Made by a program: the position numbers and the translations under genes. A DNA stretch of 64,000 nt from Tragulus kanchil (Eukaryota > Chordata > Mammalia > Artiodactyla > Tragulidae). The stretch spans positions 63,759,394-63,823,393 of the forward strand of contig JAIOJX010000006.1 of assembly GCA_022376925.1 (NCBI GenBank). Reading direction: 5' to 3'. How positions within the stretch are numbered: the stretch's first letter is position 1; every line of letters starts with the position of its first letter. Below, in pieces: positions 35,361 to 48,259 of this stretch. The notes beneath the pieces were generated by a model, which worked only from the letters and a program-made list of their open reading frames with translations, was not told the DNA's origin and searched no databases.

Positions 35361-37360
35361 CCCCTCATTTATTTTTAGTTAATATTTACTAGCTTCTATC
35401 ACACTTTGGCAACAAATTCTGTGTATGTATAGAAAATTCAAATCTTGAGATTGGATCATAAATATGCAGGTGCAGAAGAAATAAGAGTAATTCACTCTTT
35501 TTCCTTCTTCCTGAAAATAAAATGCCCTCAATGAAACTATCTTTTACCCATCTAAGTGGGTTTCTTCTGACTGGCTTTTCACTGGGGGAAGTCTTTCTTT
35601 GTTTTATTTTTCAAGTTAAGCTTTCTTTTTTTTTTTTTTTTTAACCCAGTCATCATTACAGATAAAATACAGCTGTCATTCTTGTTTTTTTAATTTTACA
35701 TTTTGATAGTTCTACTATAAAACATTGATAAAGGAAATTGAAGATGATTCAAATAAATGGAAAGATATTCCATATTCTTAGATTGAAATGATTAATATAA
35801 AATGGTTTTACTACCCAGCACAATCTATAGATTTAATGCAATTCCTATCAAATTATCCATGATATTTTTCACAAAACTAGAACAAATAATCCTAAAATTT
35901 GTATGGGACCATGAAAGATTCATAATTGCCAAAGCAATCCTTAAGAAAAAGAATAAAGCTAGAGACATAACCCTCCCAGACTTCAGAAAATACTACAAAG
36001 ATACAATCATCAAAACAGCAGGGTATTGACACAAAACAGAGGTATGGGTCAATAGAAAAGAATAGAGAGTCCAAAAATAAACCCACAAACCTACAGTCAA
36101 TTAATCTTGAGGAGAAAAGAATATACAATGGAGAAAATCAGTCTTCAACAAGTGGGTTTGGGAAAGCTGGACAACCACAAAGCTATCAGTGAAATTAGAA
36201 TATTTCCTCACACCCTACACAAAAATAAACTCAAAGTGGCTTAAAATTTAAATTTAAACATGAGAAAAACCTGAGCAGAAAATATCTCTTGTTTGTGTGT
36301 TTGTTTGTTTGACTCCATGTGTGCTCACTAGTCTTTGAAGTAGGTTATAGTGGGCAAACCTATTCAAATGAATTTTCATACTAGGTAAGAAATGGGCATT
36401 TTGCAACAACAGGAAAACTTTTAATAAAAGCCAATAAAGATACTGTATAAGAACAACCCCTCATTTATTTTTAGTTAATATTTACTAGCTTCTATCACAC
36501 TTTGGCAACAAATTCTGTGTATGTATAGAAAATTCAAATCTTGAGATTGGATCATAAATATGCAGGTGCAGAAGAAATAAGAGTAATTCACTCTTTTTCC
36601 TTCTTCCTGAAAATAAAATGCCCTCAATGAAACTATCTTTTACCCATCTAAGTGGGTTTCTTCTGACTGGCTTTTCACTGGGGGAAGTCTTTCTTTGTTT
36701 TATTTTTCAAGTTAAGCTTTCTTTTTTTTTTTTTTTTTAACCCAGTCATCATTACAGATAAAATACAGCTGTCATTCTTGTTTTTTTAATTTTACATTTT
36801 GATAGTTCTACTATAAAACATTGATAAAGGAAATTGAAGATGATTCAAATAAATGGAAAGATATTCCATATTCTTAGATTGAAATGATTAATATAAAATG
36901 GTTTTACTACCCAGCACAATCTATAGATTTAATGCAATTCCTATCAAATTATCCATGATATTTTTCACAAAACTAGAACAAATAATCCTAAAATTTGTAT
37001 GGGACCATGAAAGATTCATAATTGCCAAAGCAATCCTTAAGAAAAAGAATAAAGCTAGAGACATAACCCTCCCAGACTTCAGAAAATACTACAAAGATAC
37101 AATCATCAAAACAGCAGGGTATTGACACAAAACAGAGGTATGGGTCAATAGAAAAGAATAGAGAGTCCAAAAATAAACCCACAAACCTACAGTCAATTAA
37201 TCTTGAGGAGAAAAGAATATACAATGGAGAAAATCAGTCTTCAACAAGTGGGTTTGGGAAAGCTGGACAACCACAAAGCTATCAGTGAAATTAGAATATT
37301 TCCTCACACCCTACACAAAAATAAACTCAAAGTGGCTTAAAAATTTAAATTTAAGACATG
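35193..37360. repeat. Direct duplication D13 (period 1096)
   Basis: 35193 to about 36262 is repeated at 36289 to about 37360. It carries the end of the probable MMP20 3'UTR with its poly(A) signals and the start of an L1 fragment. The filler is a degraded form of the true L1 continuation. Confidence 0.95.
35327..35342 (+). promoter_or_regulatory. MMP20: Candidate MMP20 polyadenylation signals
   Basis: Two AATAAA hexamers lie at 35327-35332 and 35337-35342, about 650 bp after the stop. Either could direct cleavage. The same pair recurs at 36423-36438 in the duplicate copy. Confidence 0.45.
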
Positions 37361-38355
37361 ATGTTATAAAACTCCTAGAAGAGAACATATGAAAAATATT
37401 CTCCCATATAAATCATAGCAACATTTTCTTAGTTCAGTCACTCAAAGAAATAAAAATAAAAGCAAAAATAAACAAATGAGACCTAATCAAACTTGCAAAC
37501 TTTTTCAGAGCAAAGGAAACCATAAACAAAACAAAAAGACAACCTGCAGACTGGGAGAAAAAAATACAAATAATGAGACTGACAAGGGCTTAATTTGCAA
37601 AATGCACAAACAGCTCTTACAACTCAATACCAAACAAAGAACCAAATCAAAAAATGGCCAGAAGGCCTAAATAGACATGTCTCCAAGAAGACATACAGAT
37701 GACCAATAAAAATTCTCAACTTCACTAATTAATAGAGAAATGCAAATCAAAACTAAAAAGCTATCACCTTACACAGGTCAGAATACCCATCAATAACAGT
37801 CTACAAATAATAAATGCTGGAGAAAGTGTGAAGGAAAAGGAACCTTCCTACATTGTTGGTGGAAATATAAATTGGTGCAGTCACTATGCAGAACAGTATA
37901 GAGGTTCCTCAAAAAAACTGAAAATAAAGTCGCCACATGATAGATCAATACCACTCTTGGGAGTACATATGGAGAAAACTATAATTCAAAATGATATATA
38001 CATTTCAATGTTTACAGTAGCACTATTTATAATAACCAACACATGGAAGTAATCTGAATGTCCACCAATGGATAAAGAAGATATACATATACAATGGAAT
38101 ACTACAATGGCCATAAAAAGGATGAAATGATGCCACTTGCAGCAACACTAGAGATTGCCACACTAAGTGAAATAAGTGACAGAGAAATACAAATACAATA
38201 TGATATCATTTATATGTGTAACCTAAAGTGTGATACAAATGAATTATTTACAAAGCAGAAGCAGACTCACAGACATAGAAAACAAGCTTATGGTTGCCAA
38301 AGAGAAAAGGAAAGGGAAGGATAAATTAGGAGTTTGGGAGTAGCAGCTACAAACT

Positions 38356-38413
<58 letters not shown>

Positions 38414-38640
38414 AGTTTATATATGTTTATATATATATAAGATAAGCAGCAAGGCCCTACTATATAGTAAAGGGAATTATATTCAATATCCTATAATAAA
38501 CCATAGTGGAAAAGAACATGGAAATATATACATATATACATATATGTATATATAAAACTGAACCACTTTGGTATACATCAGAAATTAATACAACATTGTA
38601 TGTCAACTATACTGCAACTTTTTAAAAATTTTAGTAATTC
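35740..38640 (+). mobile_element. L1 3' part (ORF2 end and 3'UTR), sense
   Basis: Sense L1 from late ORF2 (frame 35802-36029, [20 protein letters not shown]) through the 3'UTR with CATTGTTGGTGGAAATATAA and a TA microsatellite. It is degraded. D13 and D14 duplicate its start and end; parts recur at 36850-37330 and 38984-39725. Confidence 0.75.
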
Positions 38641-39438
38641 TAAAATTAAATGATAAAATATAGTTAACATATTTCATAGACTAATAGCTACAGTATTCAA
38701 CAGTTATCAGCTATAATTATTACTATCATTTATTAAACTTGTTTCATATACTCACTAAAAAGACTTAATATTAAGAATGGATAGAATCAAGAACAATGGT
38801 GATAAATGTATATGCAGAGCAGCAATGGAGAAACAGATATAGGAACAGACTAGGGGGAGGAAGTAATGGGTAAGATGTATGGAAAGAGTAACATGGTTAC
38901 TTACATTACCATATGTAAAATAGACAACCAATGAGAATCTACTGTAAGTCTAAAGGAACTCAAACAGGGGCTCTGTAACAACCTAGAGGTTCCTCAAAAA
39001 CAGAAAATAAAGTCGCCACATGATAGATCAATACCACTCTTGGGAGTACATATGGAGAAAACTATAATTCAAAATGATATATACATTTCAATGTTTACAG
39101 TAGCACTATTTATAATAACCAACACATGGAAGTAATCTGAATGTCCACCAATGGATAAAGAAGATATACATATACAATGGAATACTACAATGGCCATAAA
39201 AAGGATGAAATGATGCCACTTGCAGCAACACTAGAGATTGCCACACTAAGTGAAATAAGTGACAGAGAAATACAAATACAATATGATATCATTTATATGT
39301 GTAACCTAAAGTGTGATACAAATGAATTATTTACAAAGCAGAAGCAGACTCACAGACATAGAAAACAAGCTTATGGTTGCCAAAGAGAAAAGGAAAGGGA
39401 AGGATAAATTAGGAGTTTGGGAGTAGCAGCTACAAACT

Positions 39439-39496
<58 letters not shown>

Positions 39497-40072
39497 AGTT
39501 TATATATGTTTATATATATATAAGATAAGCAGCAAGGCCCTACTATATAGTAAAGGGAATTATATTCAATATCCTATAATAAACCATAGTGGAAAAGAAC
39601 ATGGAAATATATACATATATACATATATGTATATATAAAACTGAACCACTTTGGTATACATCAGAAATTAATACAACATTGTATGTCAACTATACTGCAA
39701 CTTTTTAAAAATTTTAGTAATTCTAAAATTAAATGATAAAATATAGTTAACATATTTCATAGACTAATAGCTACAGTATTCAACAGTTATCAGCTATAAT
39801 TATTACTATCATTTATTAAACTTGTTTCATATACTCACTAAAAAGACTTAATATTAAGAATGGATAGAATCAAGAACAATGGTGATAAATGTATATGCAG
39901 AGCAGCAATGGAGAAACAGATATAGGAACAGACTAGGGGGAGGAAGTAATGGGTAAGATGTATGGAAAGAGTAACATGGTTACTTACATTACCATATGTA
40001 AAATAGACAACCAATGAGAATCTACTGTAAGTCTAAAGGAACTCAAACAGGGGCTCTGTAACAACCTAGAGG
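37899..40072. repeat. Direct duplication D14 (period about 1084)
   Basis: 37899-38988 is repeated at 38984-40072 with a join at a shared TAGAG. It contains the L1 3' end and its TA microsatellite. Confidence 0.95.
38344..38430. repeat. TA microsatellite within inverted repeat
   Basis: About 22 TA units flanked by ACTTATATGTGTGTA on the left and TACACACATAAGT on the right, nearly self-complementary. It lies in the L1 3'UTR. Repeated at 39429-39515 by D14. Confidence 0.9.
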
Positions 40073-41926
40073 GATGGGAGTGGGAGGGAGACAGGAGGAA
40101 AGTTCAACAGGGAGGGGATATATGTATACCCATGGCTGATTCACGCTGATGTGTGGCAGCAAACAACAAAACTCTGTAAAAGTAAAAACAAATAAATGAA
40201 TAAGAAGGGATGGGGCAGTTACTCAAGGTTACTCTAAACTTTCCATTTGGTTTCTATTACTGAAAGTGGCTATTTTCAGCCAACCAGATGTTGAATACTT
40301 GACTGTTGGAAGACAAAATCAGGTATTCCTGTTTTCCAATGTCAAGTAACTCTACAGACTTTTACAAAAACAGTCAGCTGAAGAAACCTTCTTAACATCA
40401 GTAAGTAAAGAGGGAAGACAGTCTGACATCGCCTCAAAACCCTAAAAATAGGGTTACCATATAATCCATCAATTGCACTCCTAGGTATAGGCATATACTT
40501 GTGAGAAATGAAAACATATGTCCAAAGAAAAACATCCACACGAAGGTTCAGTGCAGCATTATTCATAAAAGCCAAAATGTGGAAACAATCATCAAATGAT
40601 GCATGGATTTTTTTTGAATGTGGAAAATCTGCATATTGAAATATTATTTGGCAATTTAAGAAAACACTAATTCATGCTACAACATGAACGAAACTTTAAA
40701 ACATTATGCTAAGTGATAAAAGTCAAATGCGGAAGGCCACAAATTGCATGATTCTATTTATATGAGATGCTCATAAATGCAGGAAGCTGACTGCTGCTTG
40801 TTAGGAGCTGGAGTGCCTTTTTAAATTTTAGTAATTCTAAATTAAATGATAAAATATAGTTAACATATTTCATAGACTAATAGCTACAGTATTCAACAGT
40901 TATCAGCTATAATTATTACTATCATTTATTAAACTTGTTTCATATACTCACTAAAAAGACTTAATATTAAGAATGGATAGAATCAAGAACAATGGTGATA
41001 AATGTATATGCAGAGCAGCAATGGAGAAACAGATATAGGAACAGACTAGGGGGAGGAAGTAATGGGTAAGATGTATGGAAAGAGTAACATGGTTACTTAC
41101 ATTACCATATGTAAAATAGACAACCAATGAGAATCTACTGTAAGTCTAAAGGAACTCAAACAGGGGCTCTGTAACAACCTAGAGGGATGGGAGTGGGAGG
41201 GAGACAGGAGGAAAGTTCAACAGGGAGGGGATATATGTATACCCATGGCTGATTCACGCTGATGTGTGGCAGCAAACAACAAAACTCTGTAAAAGTAAAA
41301 ACAAATAAATGAATAAGAAGGGATGGGGCAGTTACTCAAGGTTACTCTAAACTTTCCATTTGGTTTCTATTACTGAAAGTGGCTATTTTCAGCCAACCAG
41401 ATGTTGAATACTTGACTGTTGGAAGACAAAATCAGGTATTCCTGTTTTCCAATGTCAAGTAACTCTACAGACTTTTACAAAAACAGTCAGCTGAAGAAAC
41501 CTTCTTAACATCAGTAAGTAAAGAGGGAAGACAGTCTGACATCGCCTCAAAACCCTAAAAATAGGGTTACCATATAATCCATCAATTGCACTCCTAGGTA
41601 TAGGCATATACTTGTGAGAAATGAAAACATATGTCCAAAGAAAAACATCCACACGAAGGTTCAGTGCAGCATTATTCATAAAAGCCAAAATGTGGAAACA
41701 ATCATCAAATGATGCATGGATTTTTTTTGAATGTGGAAAATCTGCATATTGAAATATTATTTGGCAATTTAAGAAAACACTAATTCATGCTACAACATGA
41801 ACGAAACTTTAAAACATTATGCTAAGTGATAAAAGTCAAATGCGGAAGGCCACAAATTGCATGATTCTATTTATATGAGATGCTCATAAATGCAGGAAGC
41901 TGACTGCTGCTTGTTAGGAGCTGGAG
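39701..41926. repeat. Direct duplication D15 (period about 1113)
   Basis: 39701-40814 is repeated at 40817-41926. It chains with D14, so about 370 bp occurs three times (38617, 39701, 40817). Confidence 0.95.
40052..40200 (+). mobile_element. L1 3'-terminal fragment
   Basis: Purine-rich tract then TATACCCATGGCTGATTCAC and AACAAAACTCTGTAAAA, a ruminant L1 terminus. Repeated at about 41165-41312 (D15). Confidence 0.6.
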
Positions 41927-42070
41927 GGAGAGGGAGGGAATGTGACTACTAATGAGTATGAAGTGCTAAAGGTGCTGGTTGCACAAATCTGTGAATACAC
42001 TGAAGGCCATTGAATTGTACCCTTGAAGTGGATGGATTACATGGTATGTGAAATATATCCCAATAAACCC
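40430..42070 (+). mobile_element. Old L1 3'UTR fragment, duplicated
   Basis: GGGTTACCATATAATCCATC, CAGTGCAGCATTATTCATAA and GAATTGTACCCTTGAAGTGG mark an old L1 3' region. The continuous copy is about 41543-42070; 40430-40813 and 42915-43200 are partial repeats from D15 and D16. Confidence 0.6.
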
Positions 42071-44041
42071 TATTATATTTTGTTGACATAATAAGCAAGA
42101 AGATGAATGTGGTGCAATGATCCTTGCAGGCCATGCAATCCGGCCAGCTGTGGCGGGGAGTCCACAGCAGTGAAGCTTCGACCTGAAGGCACATGTCCTC
42201 CTTGTGTCCAGTATGTCCATTGTAGACACGTCACCAAATAAACGAATGTTATTGGGTGCAAAAAACATGTGTTCCAAGGCCTGACTGGCTAAATTCAAAC
42301 CCCAACTGTGCTATTTTTAGCCTTGTGATATTGGTAAAGTTCCCTAATTTCTTAGTTTTCTCCTACAGTAAAAATAATTCTTACCTCACAGAGATATTTA
42401 GAGGTTCAAATATCTGAGTTAAAATAGGTGGAACTCTAGATATTATATTATATACTCCTAGTATTATAAGGGTTCTATAACTGTTGTTTTGAAGCAATTG
42501 GAATTAATTTTGTTTTTAGATATCTTGGAGAATTTCTGTATATCCCTTGAGGAGACACTTTAGCAGTAGTACAAGGATTAATAATCAGTGACCTCAATTT
42601 TATCTTTTCCAGATTCCAAATTAATCAAATAATATACTGACATAGTTAATCCCCATCCCCCAAAAGTAATTCTTACAAATCCTTATATCTTTTTAAGTAA
42701 GCAAAATAGTCATATGTACTTTGGAACAATATAGTCTCTGTAAAGCTCAAGAAATAGTGATTTTGTTTGTGTCAGAACTCAGAATGTTTACATGTTGATT
42801 TGGAAGAGTGTGGAAGCAATTTATAACATATACTCCTCACTTGTTTTCAGAATGCAAACATATTTGGTTAAATAACAGTTTTGAACAAAGTGTGAATCAA
42901 CTGCTTCTTCTGAAATGCTACAACATGAACGAAACTTTAAAACATTATGCTAAGTGATAAAAGTCAAATGCGGAAGGCCACAAATTGCATGATTCTATTT
43001 ATATGAGATGCTCATAAATGCAGGAAGCTGACTGCTGCTTGTTAGGAGCTGGAGGAGAGGAGGAATGTGACTACTAATGAGTATGAAGTGCTAAAGGTGC
43101 TGGTTGCACAAATCTGTGAATACACTGAAGGCCATTGAATTGTACCCTTGAAGTGGATGGATTACATGGTATGTGAAATATATCCCAATAAACCCTATTA
43201 TATTTTGTTGACATAATAAGCAAGAAGATGAATGTGGTGCAATGATCCTTGCAGGCCATGCAATCCGGCCAGCTGTGGCGGGGAGTCCACAGCAGTGAAG
43301 CTTCGACCTGAAGGCACATGTCCTCCTTGTGTCCAGTATGTCCATTGTAGACACGTCACCAAATAAACGAATGTTATTGGGTGCAAAAAACATGTGTTCC
43401 AAGGCCTGACTGGCTAAATTCAAACCCCAACTGTGCTATTTTTAGCCTTGTGATATTGGTAAAGTTCCCTAATTTCTTAGTTTTCTCCTACAGTAAAAAT
43501 AATTCTTACCTCACAGAGATATTTAGAGGTTCAAATATCTGAGTTAAAATAGGTGGAACTCTAGATATTATATTATATACTCCTAGTATTATAAGGGTTC
43601 TATAACTGTTGTTTTGAAGCAATTGGAATTAATTTTGTTTTTAGATATCTTGGAGAATTTCTGTATATCCCTTGAGGAGACACTTTAGCAGTAGTACAAG
43701 GATTAATAATCAGTGACCTCAATTTTATCTTTTCCAGATTCCAAATTAATCAAATAATATACTGACATAGTTAATCCCCATCCCCCAAAAGTAATTCTTA
43801 CAAATCCTTATATCTTTTTAAGTAAGCAAAATAGTCATATGTACTTTGGAACAATATAGTCTCTGTAAAGCTCAAGAAATAGTGATTTTGTTTGTGTCAG
43901 AACTCAGAATGTTTACATGTTGATTTGGAAGAGTGTGGAAGCAATTTATAACATATACTCCTCACTTGTTTTCAGAATGCAAACATATTTGGTTAAATAA
44001 CAGTTTTGAACAAAGTGTGAATCAACTGCTTCTTCTGAAAT
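41787..44041. repeat. Direct duplication D16 (period about 1125)
   Basis: 41787-42916 is repeated at 42915-44041. It chains with D15 through about 140 bp at 40674, 41787 and 42915. Confidence 0.95.
42290..42420 (+). repeat. MIR relic
   Basis: AATTCAAACCCCAACTGTGC through GTTTTCTCCTACAGTAAAAA follows the MIR core. Repeated at about 43415-43545 by D16. Confidence 0.6.
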
Positions 44042-44655
44042 CAAGAAGAAGCAGAACAGAGTTTGTTTTCTGATGACCTTTGCATATTTTCCTATTAATC
44101 TTTTTATAATTATTTATGGTTGGCCTTGGAAAACATCAGAAAGGCTACTAAAGGACAAATGGATTCACCTCGGTGGGGAACTTCCTTAAAAACTCATCAG
44201 TAAATTTTTTGTGGCTGAAGCCATGCTCTCTTCTGATTAGCTTGCATGAAATGGCAGGCCCAAATTTGCTAGGTCTTCTGCTCTTTTTCTGATGTTTATT
44301 TGGAAACACCTTGGACTTCTTTTTCACATGGTAGATGATAAGCAAACTACAGTTTTTTACTTGGAATTCTGTGTGATACATTTAAAATATATCACAAGGT
44401 CTTCATATGATTTTATTTATACATTATCCACATTTCCTCTTCATTCCTGCTTTTAGCCATTTCCTTCTATGTACAACGATATTGAATGTTTTCTGTGAAT
44501 ATCTGTAACTCAGATTTCCCAGTGAAACACCATTTGAGAGGAAATGCATAACATTTGCCAACAGGTTGGAGTTTTAGACTCTTGTAATGGATCATAGTAT
44601 AATCAAAGCATGGTTTTTCCCATAGTCATGTGTAGCTTTGAGAGCAAGACTGTAA

Positions 44656-45046
44656 AGAAAGGTGAGCACTAAAGAATCAATGCTTTTGAATTTGGTGCTG
44701 AAGAAGACTCTTAAGAGTCCTTTGGACTGCAAGTAAAGCAAGCCAATCAATCCTAAGGGAAATCACCCTTGAATATTCATTGGGAAGACTGAGGCTAAAG
44801 CTGGAGCTCCAATATTAGGGCCAACTTATGTGAAAAGCTGACTCATTAGGAAAGATTCTGATGCTGAGAAAGATTGAAGGCAAGTGAAGAGGCAGCAGAG
44901 GATGAGGTGGTTAGTTAGCATCACCAACTCAATGGACATGAATTTGAGCAAACTCTGGGAGATGGTGAAGGACAGAGGAGCTAAGAGTGCTGCAGTCCAT
45001 GGTGTCACAAAGAGCCAGACATGATTTAGTAACTGAACAAAAGCAA
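44656..45046 (+). mobile_element. BovB LINE, 3' end
   Basis: Matches the BovB terminus from AAGAATCAATGCTTTTGAAT through CACCAACTCAATGGACATGA to AGCCAGACATGATTTAGTAA. It is 5'-truncated, noncoding and visibly diverged. BovB is typical of ruminants among artiodactyls. Confidence 0.85.
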
Positions 45047-45733
45047 CAAAATGGATCACAGAAAAGCCTAAGTCAAAAGATATTCTGTGTCTCCTTCAGG
45101 CCTAATTAGGCCTAAATAATACCTTCTGATTATCTTCCATCTGCTGAGCTTGTCTTTGGTCTCATTCCATCCCCAAGTGATTTGTCAAGATGGTGAGGCT
45201 AAAGGGCATCCTTTTATGCTAAAAATGCCACAATCTCTGCCTTGCTGTCACAACTTAGACTCTTGAAATTGAAATAGAACAAAATTGGGAAGCCTGCTGG
45301 TAAATAAGTTACAGTAGGAAATCAGTGAGTGACTTTGGGATGCTTCTAAGCACATATCCTCATTTTTAATCTCTTCTCCATTAATCTTAATCCAACATAC
45401 TTTCCGTCATTCAAGATATCATTTTAAATAGTTGGCAATAAAATTAAACCTTTGTTGCACAATGCAGCATTCTGTTCCTATAAAGGAGGGAGAGATCAGA
45501 AAAGGATGAAAAAATGGTTGCAAAAGATCACTTGAGAAATGTAACGTTTAAATCCACTTTAGATGATCTGCAGTGATGGGGAAAAGCAAGTCTATGTGAA
45601 TAGCATTCTGAATTCCAGGCCTATAATTTTCAAAGCATGGTTTAAAATTCTTCCAAATAGTCCAATGGATCATAGTATAATCAAAGCATGGTTTTTCCCA
45701 TAGTCATGTGTAGCTTTGAGAGCAAGACTGTAA

Positions 45734-46124
45734 AGAAAGGTGAGCACTAAAGAATCAATGCTTTTGAATTTGGTGCTGAAGAAGACTCTTAAGAGTCCTT
45801 TGGACTGCAAGTAAAGCAAGCCAATCAATCCTAAGGGAAATCACCCTTGAATATTCATTGGGAAGACTGAGGCTAAAGCTGGAGCTCCAATATTAGGGCC
45901 AACTTATGTGAAAAGCTGACTCATTAGGAAAGATTCTGATGCTGAGAAAGATTGAAGGCAAGTGAAGAGGCAGCAGAGGATGAGGTGGTTAGTTAGCATC
46001 ACCAACTCAATGGACATGAATTTGAGCAAACTCTGGGAGATGGTGAAGGACAGAGGAGCTAAGAGTGCTGCAGTCCATGGTGTCACAAAGAGCCAGACAT
46101 GATTTAGTAACTGAACAAAAGCAA
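45734..46124 (+). mobile_element. BovB LINE 3' end (D17 duplicate)
   Basis: Repeat of 44656-45046 through D17. Confidence 0.85.
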
Positions 46125-46796
46125 CAAAATGGATCACAGAAAAGCCTAAGTCAAAAGATATTCTGTGTCTCCTTCAGGCCTAATTAGGCCTAAATAATAC
46201 CTTCTGATTATCTTCCATCTGCTGAGCTTGTCTTTGGTCTCATTCCATCCCCAAGTGATTTGTCAAGATGGTGAGGCTAAAGGGCATCCTTTTATGCTAA
46301 AAATGCCACAATCTCTGCCTTGCTGTCACAACTTAGACTCTTGAAATTGAAATAGAACAAAATTGGGAAGCCTGCTGGTAAATAAGTTACAGTAGGAAAT
46401 CAGTGAGTGACTTTGGGATGCTTCTAAGCACATATCCTCATTTTTAATCTCTTCTCCATTAATCTTAATCCAACATACTTTCCGTCATTCAAGATATCAT
46501 TTTAAATAGTTGGCAATAAAATTAAACCTTTGTTGCACAATGCAGCATTCTGTTCCTATAAAGGAGGGAGAGATCAGAAAAGGATGAAAAAATGGTTGCA
46601 AAAGATCACTTGAGAAATGTAACGTTTAAATCCACTTTAGATGATCTGCAGTGATGGGGAAAAAGCAAGTCTATGTGAATAGACTTTATTCTTGGAAAAT
46701 TCCAGGCCTATAATGCAATGTAAATAATGTGAGCCTTTAAGGTTGTGTGTTCATAGCTGCCTCAGGAGGGGATGGGATGTCAAAAAGTCCTATTAG

Positions 46797-47057
46797 GGCT
46801 TCCCTGGTGGCACAGTGGGTAAAGGCTCTGTCTTGCAGCACAAGGGGCGCCAGTTCAATCCCTGGCATGGGAAGATCCCACATGTTGTGGAGAGGCTGGA
46901 CCAACATGTCCAATTACCCAGTCAGAGCTCTGGAGTGCATGCACCCAGAGCCAGTGCTCTGCAAAGAGAGAGGCCACTGCAATGAGAGGCCCACGCAGAC
47001 CAAAGAACAAAGATGGATGAGAATAAATAAATGAAAGACCAATAAAAGTAGTCAAAA
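46797..47057 (+). mobile_element. CHR-type SINE
   Basis: Head GGCTTCCCTGGTGGCACAGT, the shared body and an A-rich end. The 15 bp target-site duplication AAAAAGTCCTATTAG lies at 46782-46796 and 47058-47072. Confidence 0.87.
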
Positions 47058-47875
47058 AAAAAGTCCTATTAGAGCACATTCCACATGAATTGCAGGTTTC
47101 CCTATGAGTACATCGTGTCACTTCACTAAACTTTAGGCTTATTTCCATATATGAACTTGTAATTTCTGGAAGTTAATACTTGTTTAACAGTTTATTTTGA
47201 AATACTTTCTCCCTGTCCTAAAAATACTTTATATCCACAAATAGTTCAGTGTTTTTTGAAGGTTCTAGCCATTCCATCATTGCCCTCAAGATTTATTCTT
47301 AATTCATTAAAAAATATTTAAGTGTTTACTTTATGTGAACATCAGTCCAGGCTCAGCTATTTTCAAGTGTAAACTTCACCCTCAAGGAGCTTACATTCTA
47401 TTGGGAGAGACATTCAATATTCTAGTGGATAAATAAACCTAGATACAATGAAAGGCATTAAAAATAATTTTTAAAAAATAAGTTCAGAAAAGGATGACTT
47501 ATTTAAGCACATATCCTCATTTTTAATCTCTTCTCCATTAATCTTAATCCAACATACTTTCCGTCATTCAAGATATCATTTTAAATAGTTGGCAATAAAA
47601 TTAAACCTTTGTTGCACAATGCAGCATTCTGTTCCTATAAAGGAGGGAGAGATCAGAAAAGGATGAAAAAATGGTTGCAAAAGATCACTTGAGAAATGTA
47701 ACGTTTAAATCCACTTTAGATGATCTGCAGTGATGGGGAAAAAGCAAGTCTATGTGAATAGACTTTATTCTTGGAAAATTCCAGGCCTATAATGCAATGT
47801 AAATAATGTGAGCCTTTAAGGTTGTGTGTTCATAGCTGCCTCAGGAGGGGATGGGATGTCAAAAAGTCCTATTAG

Positions 47876-48136
47876 GGCTTCCCTGGTGGCACAGTGGGTA
47901 AAGGCTCTGTCTTGCAGCACAAGGGGCGCCAGTTCAATCCCTGGCATGGGAAGATCCCACATGTTGTGGAGAGGCTGGACCAACATGTCCAATTACCCAG
48001 TCAGAGCTCTGGAGTGCATGCACCCAGAGCCAGTGCTCTGCAAAGAGAGAGGCCACTGCAATGAGAGGCCCACGCAGACCAAAGAACAAAGATGGATGAG
48101 AATAAATAAATGAAAGACCAATAAAAGTAGTCAAAA
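47876..48136 (+). mobile_element. CHR-type SINE (duplicate of 46.8 kb copy)
   Basis: This is the same insertion repeated by D18, with the same target-site duplication at 47861-47875 and 48137-48151. Confidence 0.87.
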
Positions 48137-48259
48137 AAAAAGTCCTATTAGAGCACATTCCACATGAATTGCAGGTTTCCCTATGAGTACATCGTGTCAC
48201 TTCACTAAACTTTAGGCTTATTTCCATATATGAACTTGTAATTTCTGGAAGTTAATACT

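Larger units (their letters stand above)
44586..46681. repeat. Direct duplication D17 (period 1078)
   Basis: 44586-45602 is repeated at 45664-46681 and carries a BovB 3' end. The 60 bp filler mixes damaged downstream sequence with a fragment from the start of the unit. Confidence 0.95.

Noticed and set aside
35802..36029. 75-residue frame beginning [11 protein letters not shown] as a gene
   Set aside because: It is a surviving piece of L1 ORF2, truncated at both ends.
41966..42298. 110-residue minus-strand open frame
   Set aside because: It lies across an L1 3'UTR relic and adjacent unique DNA, with no known domain; the second copy at 43091 is only the D16 duplicate.
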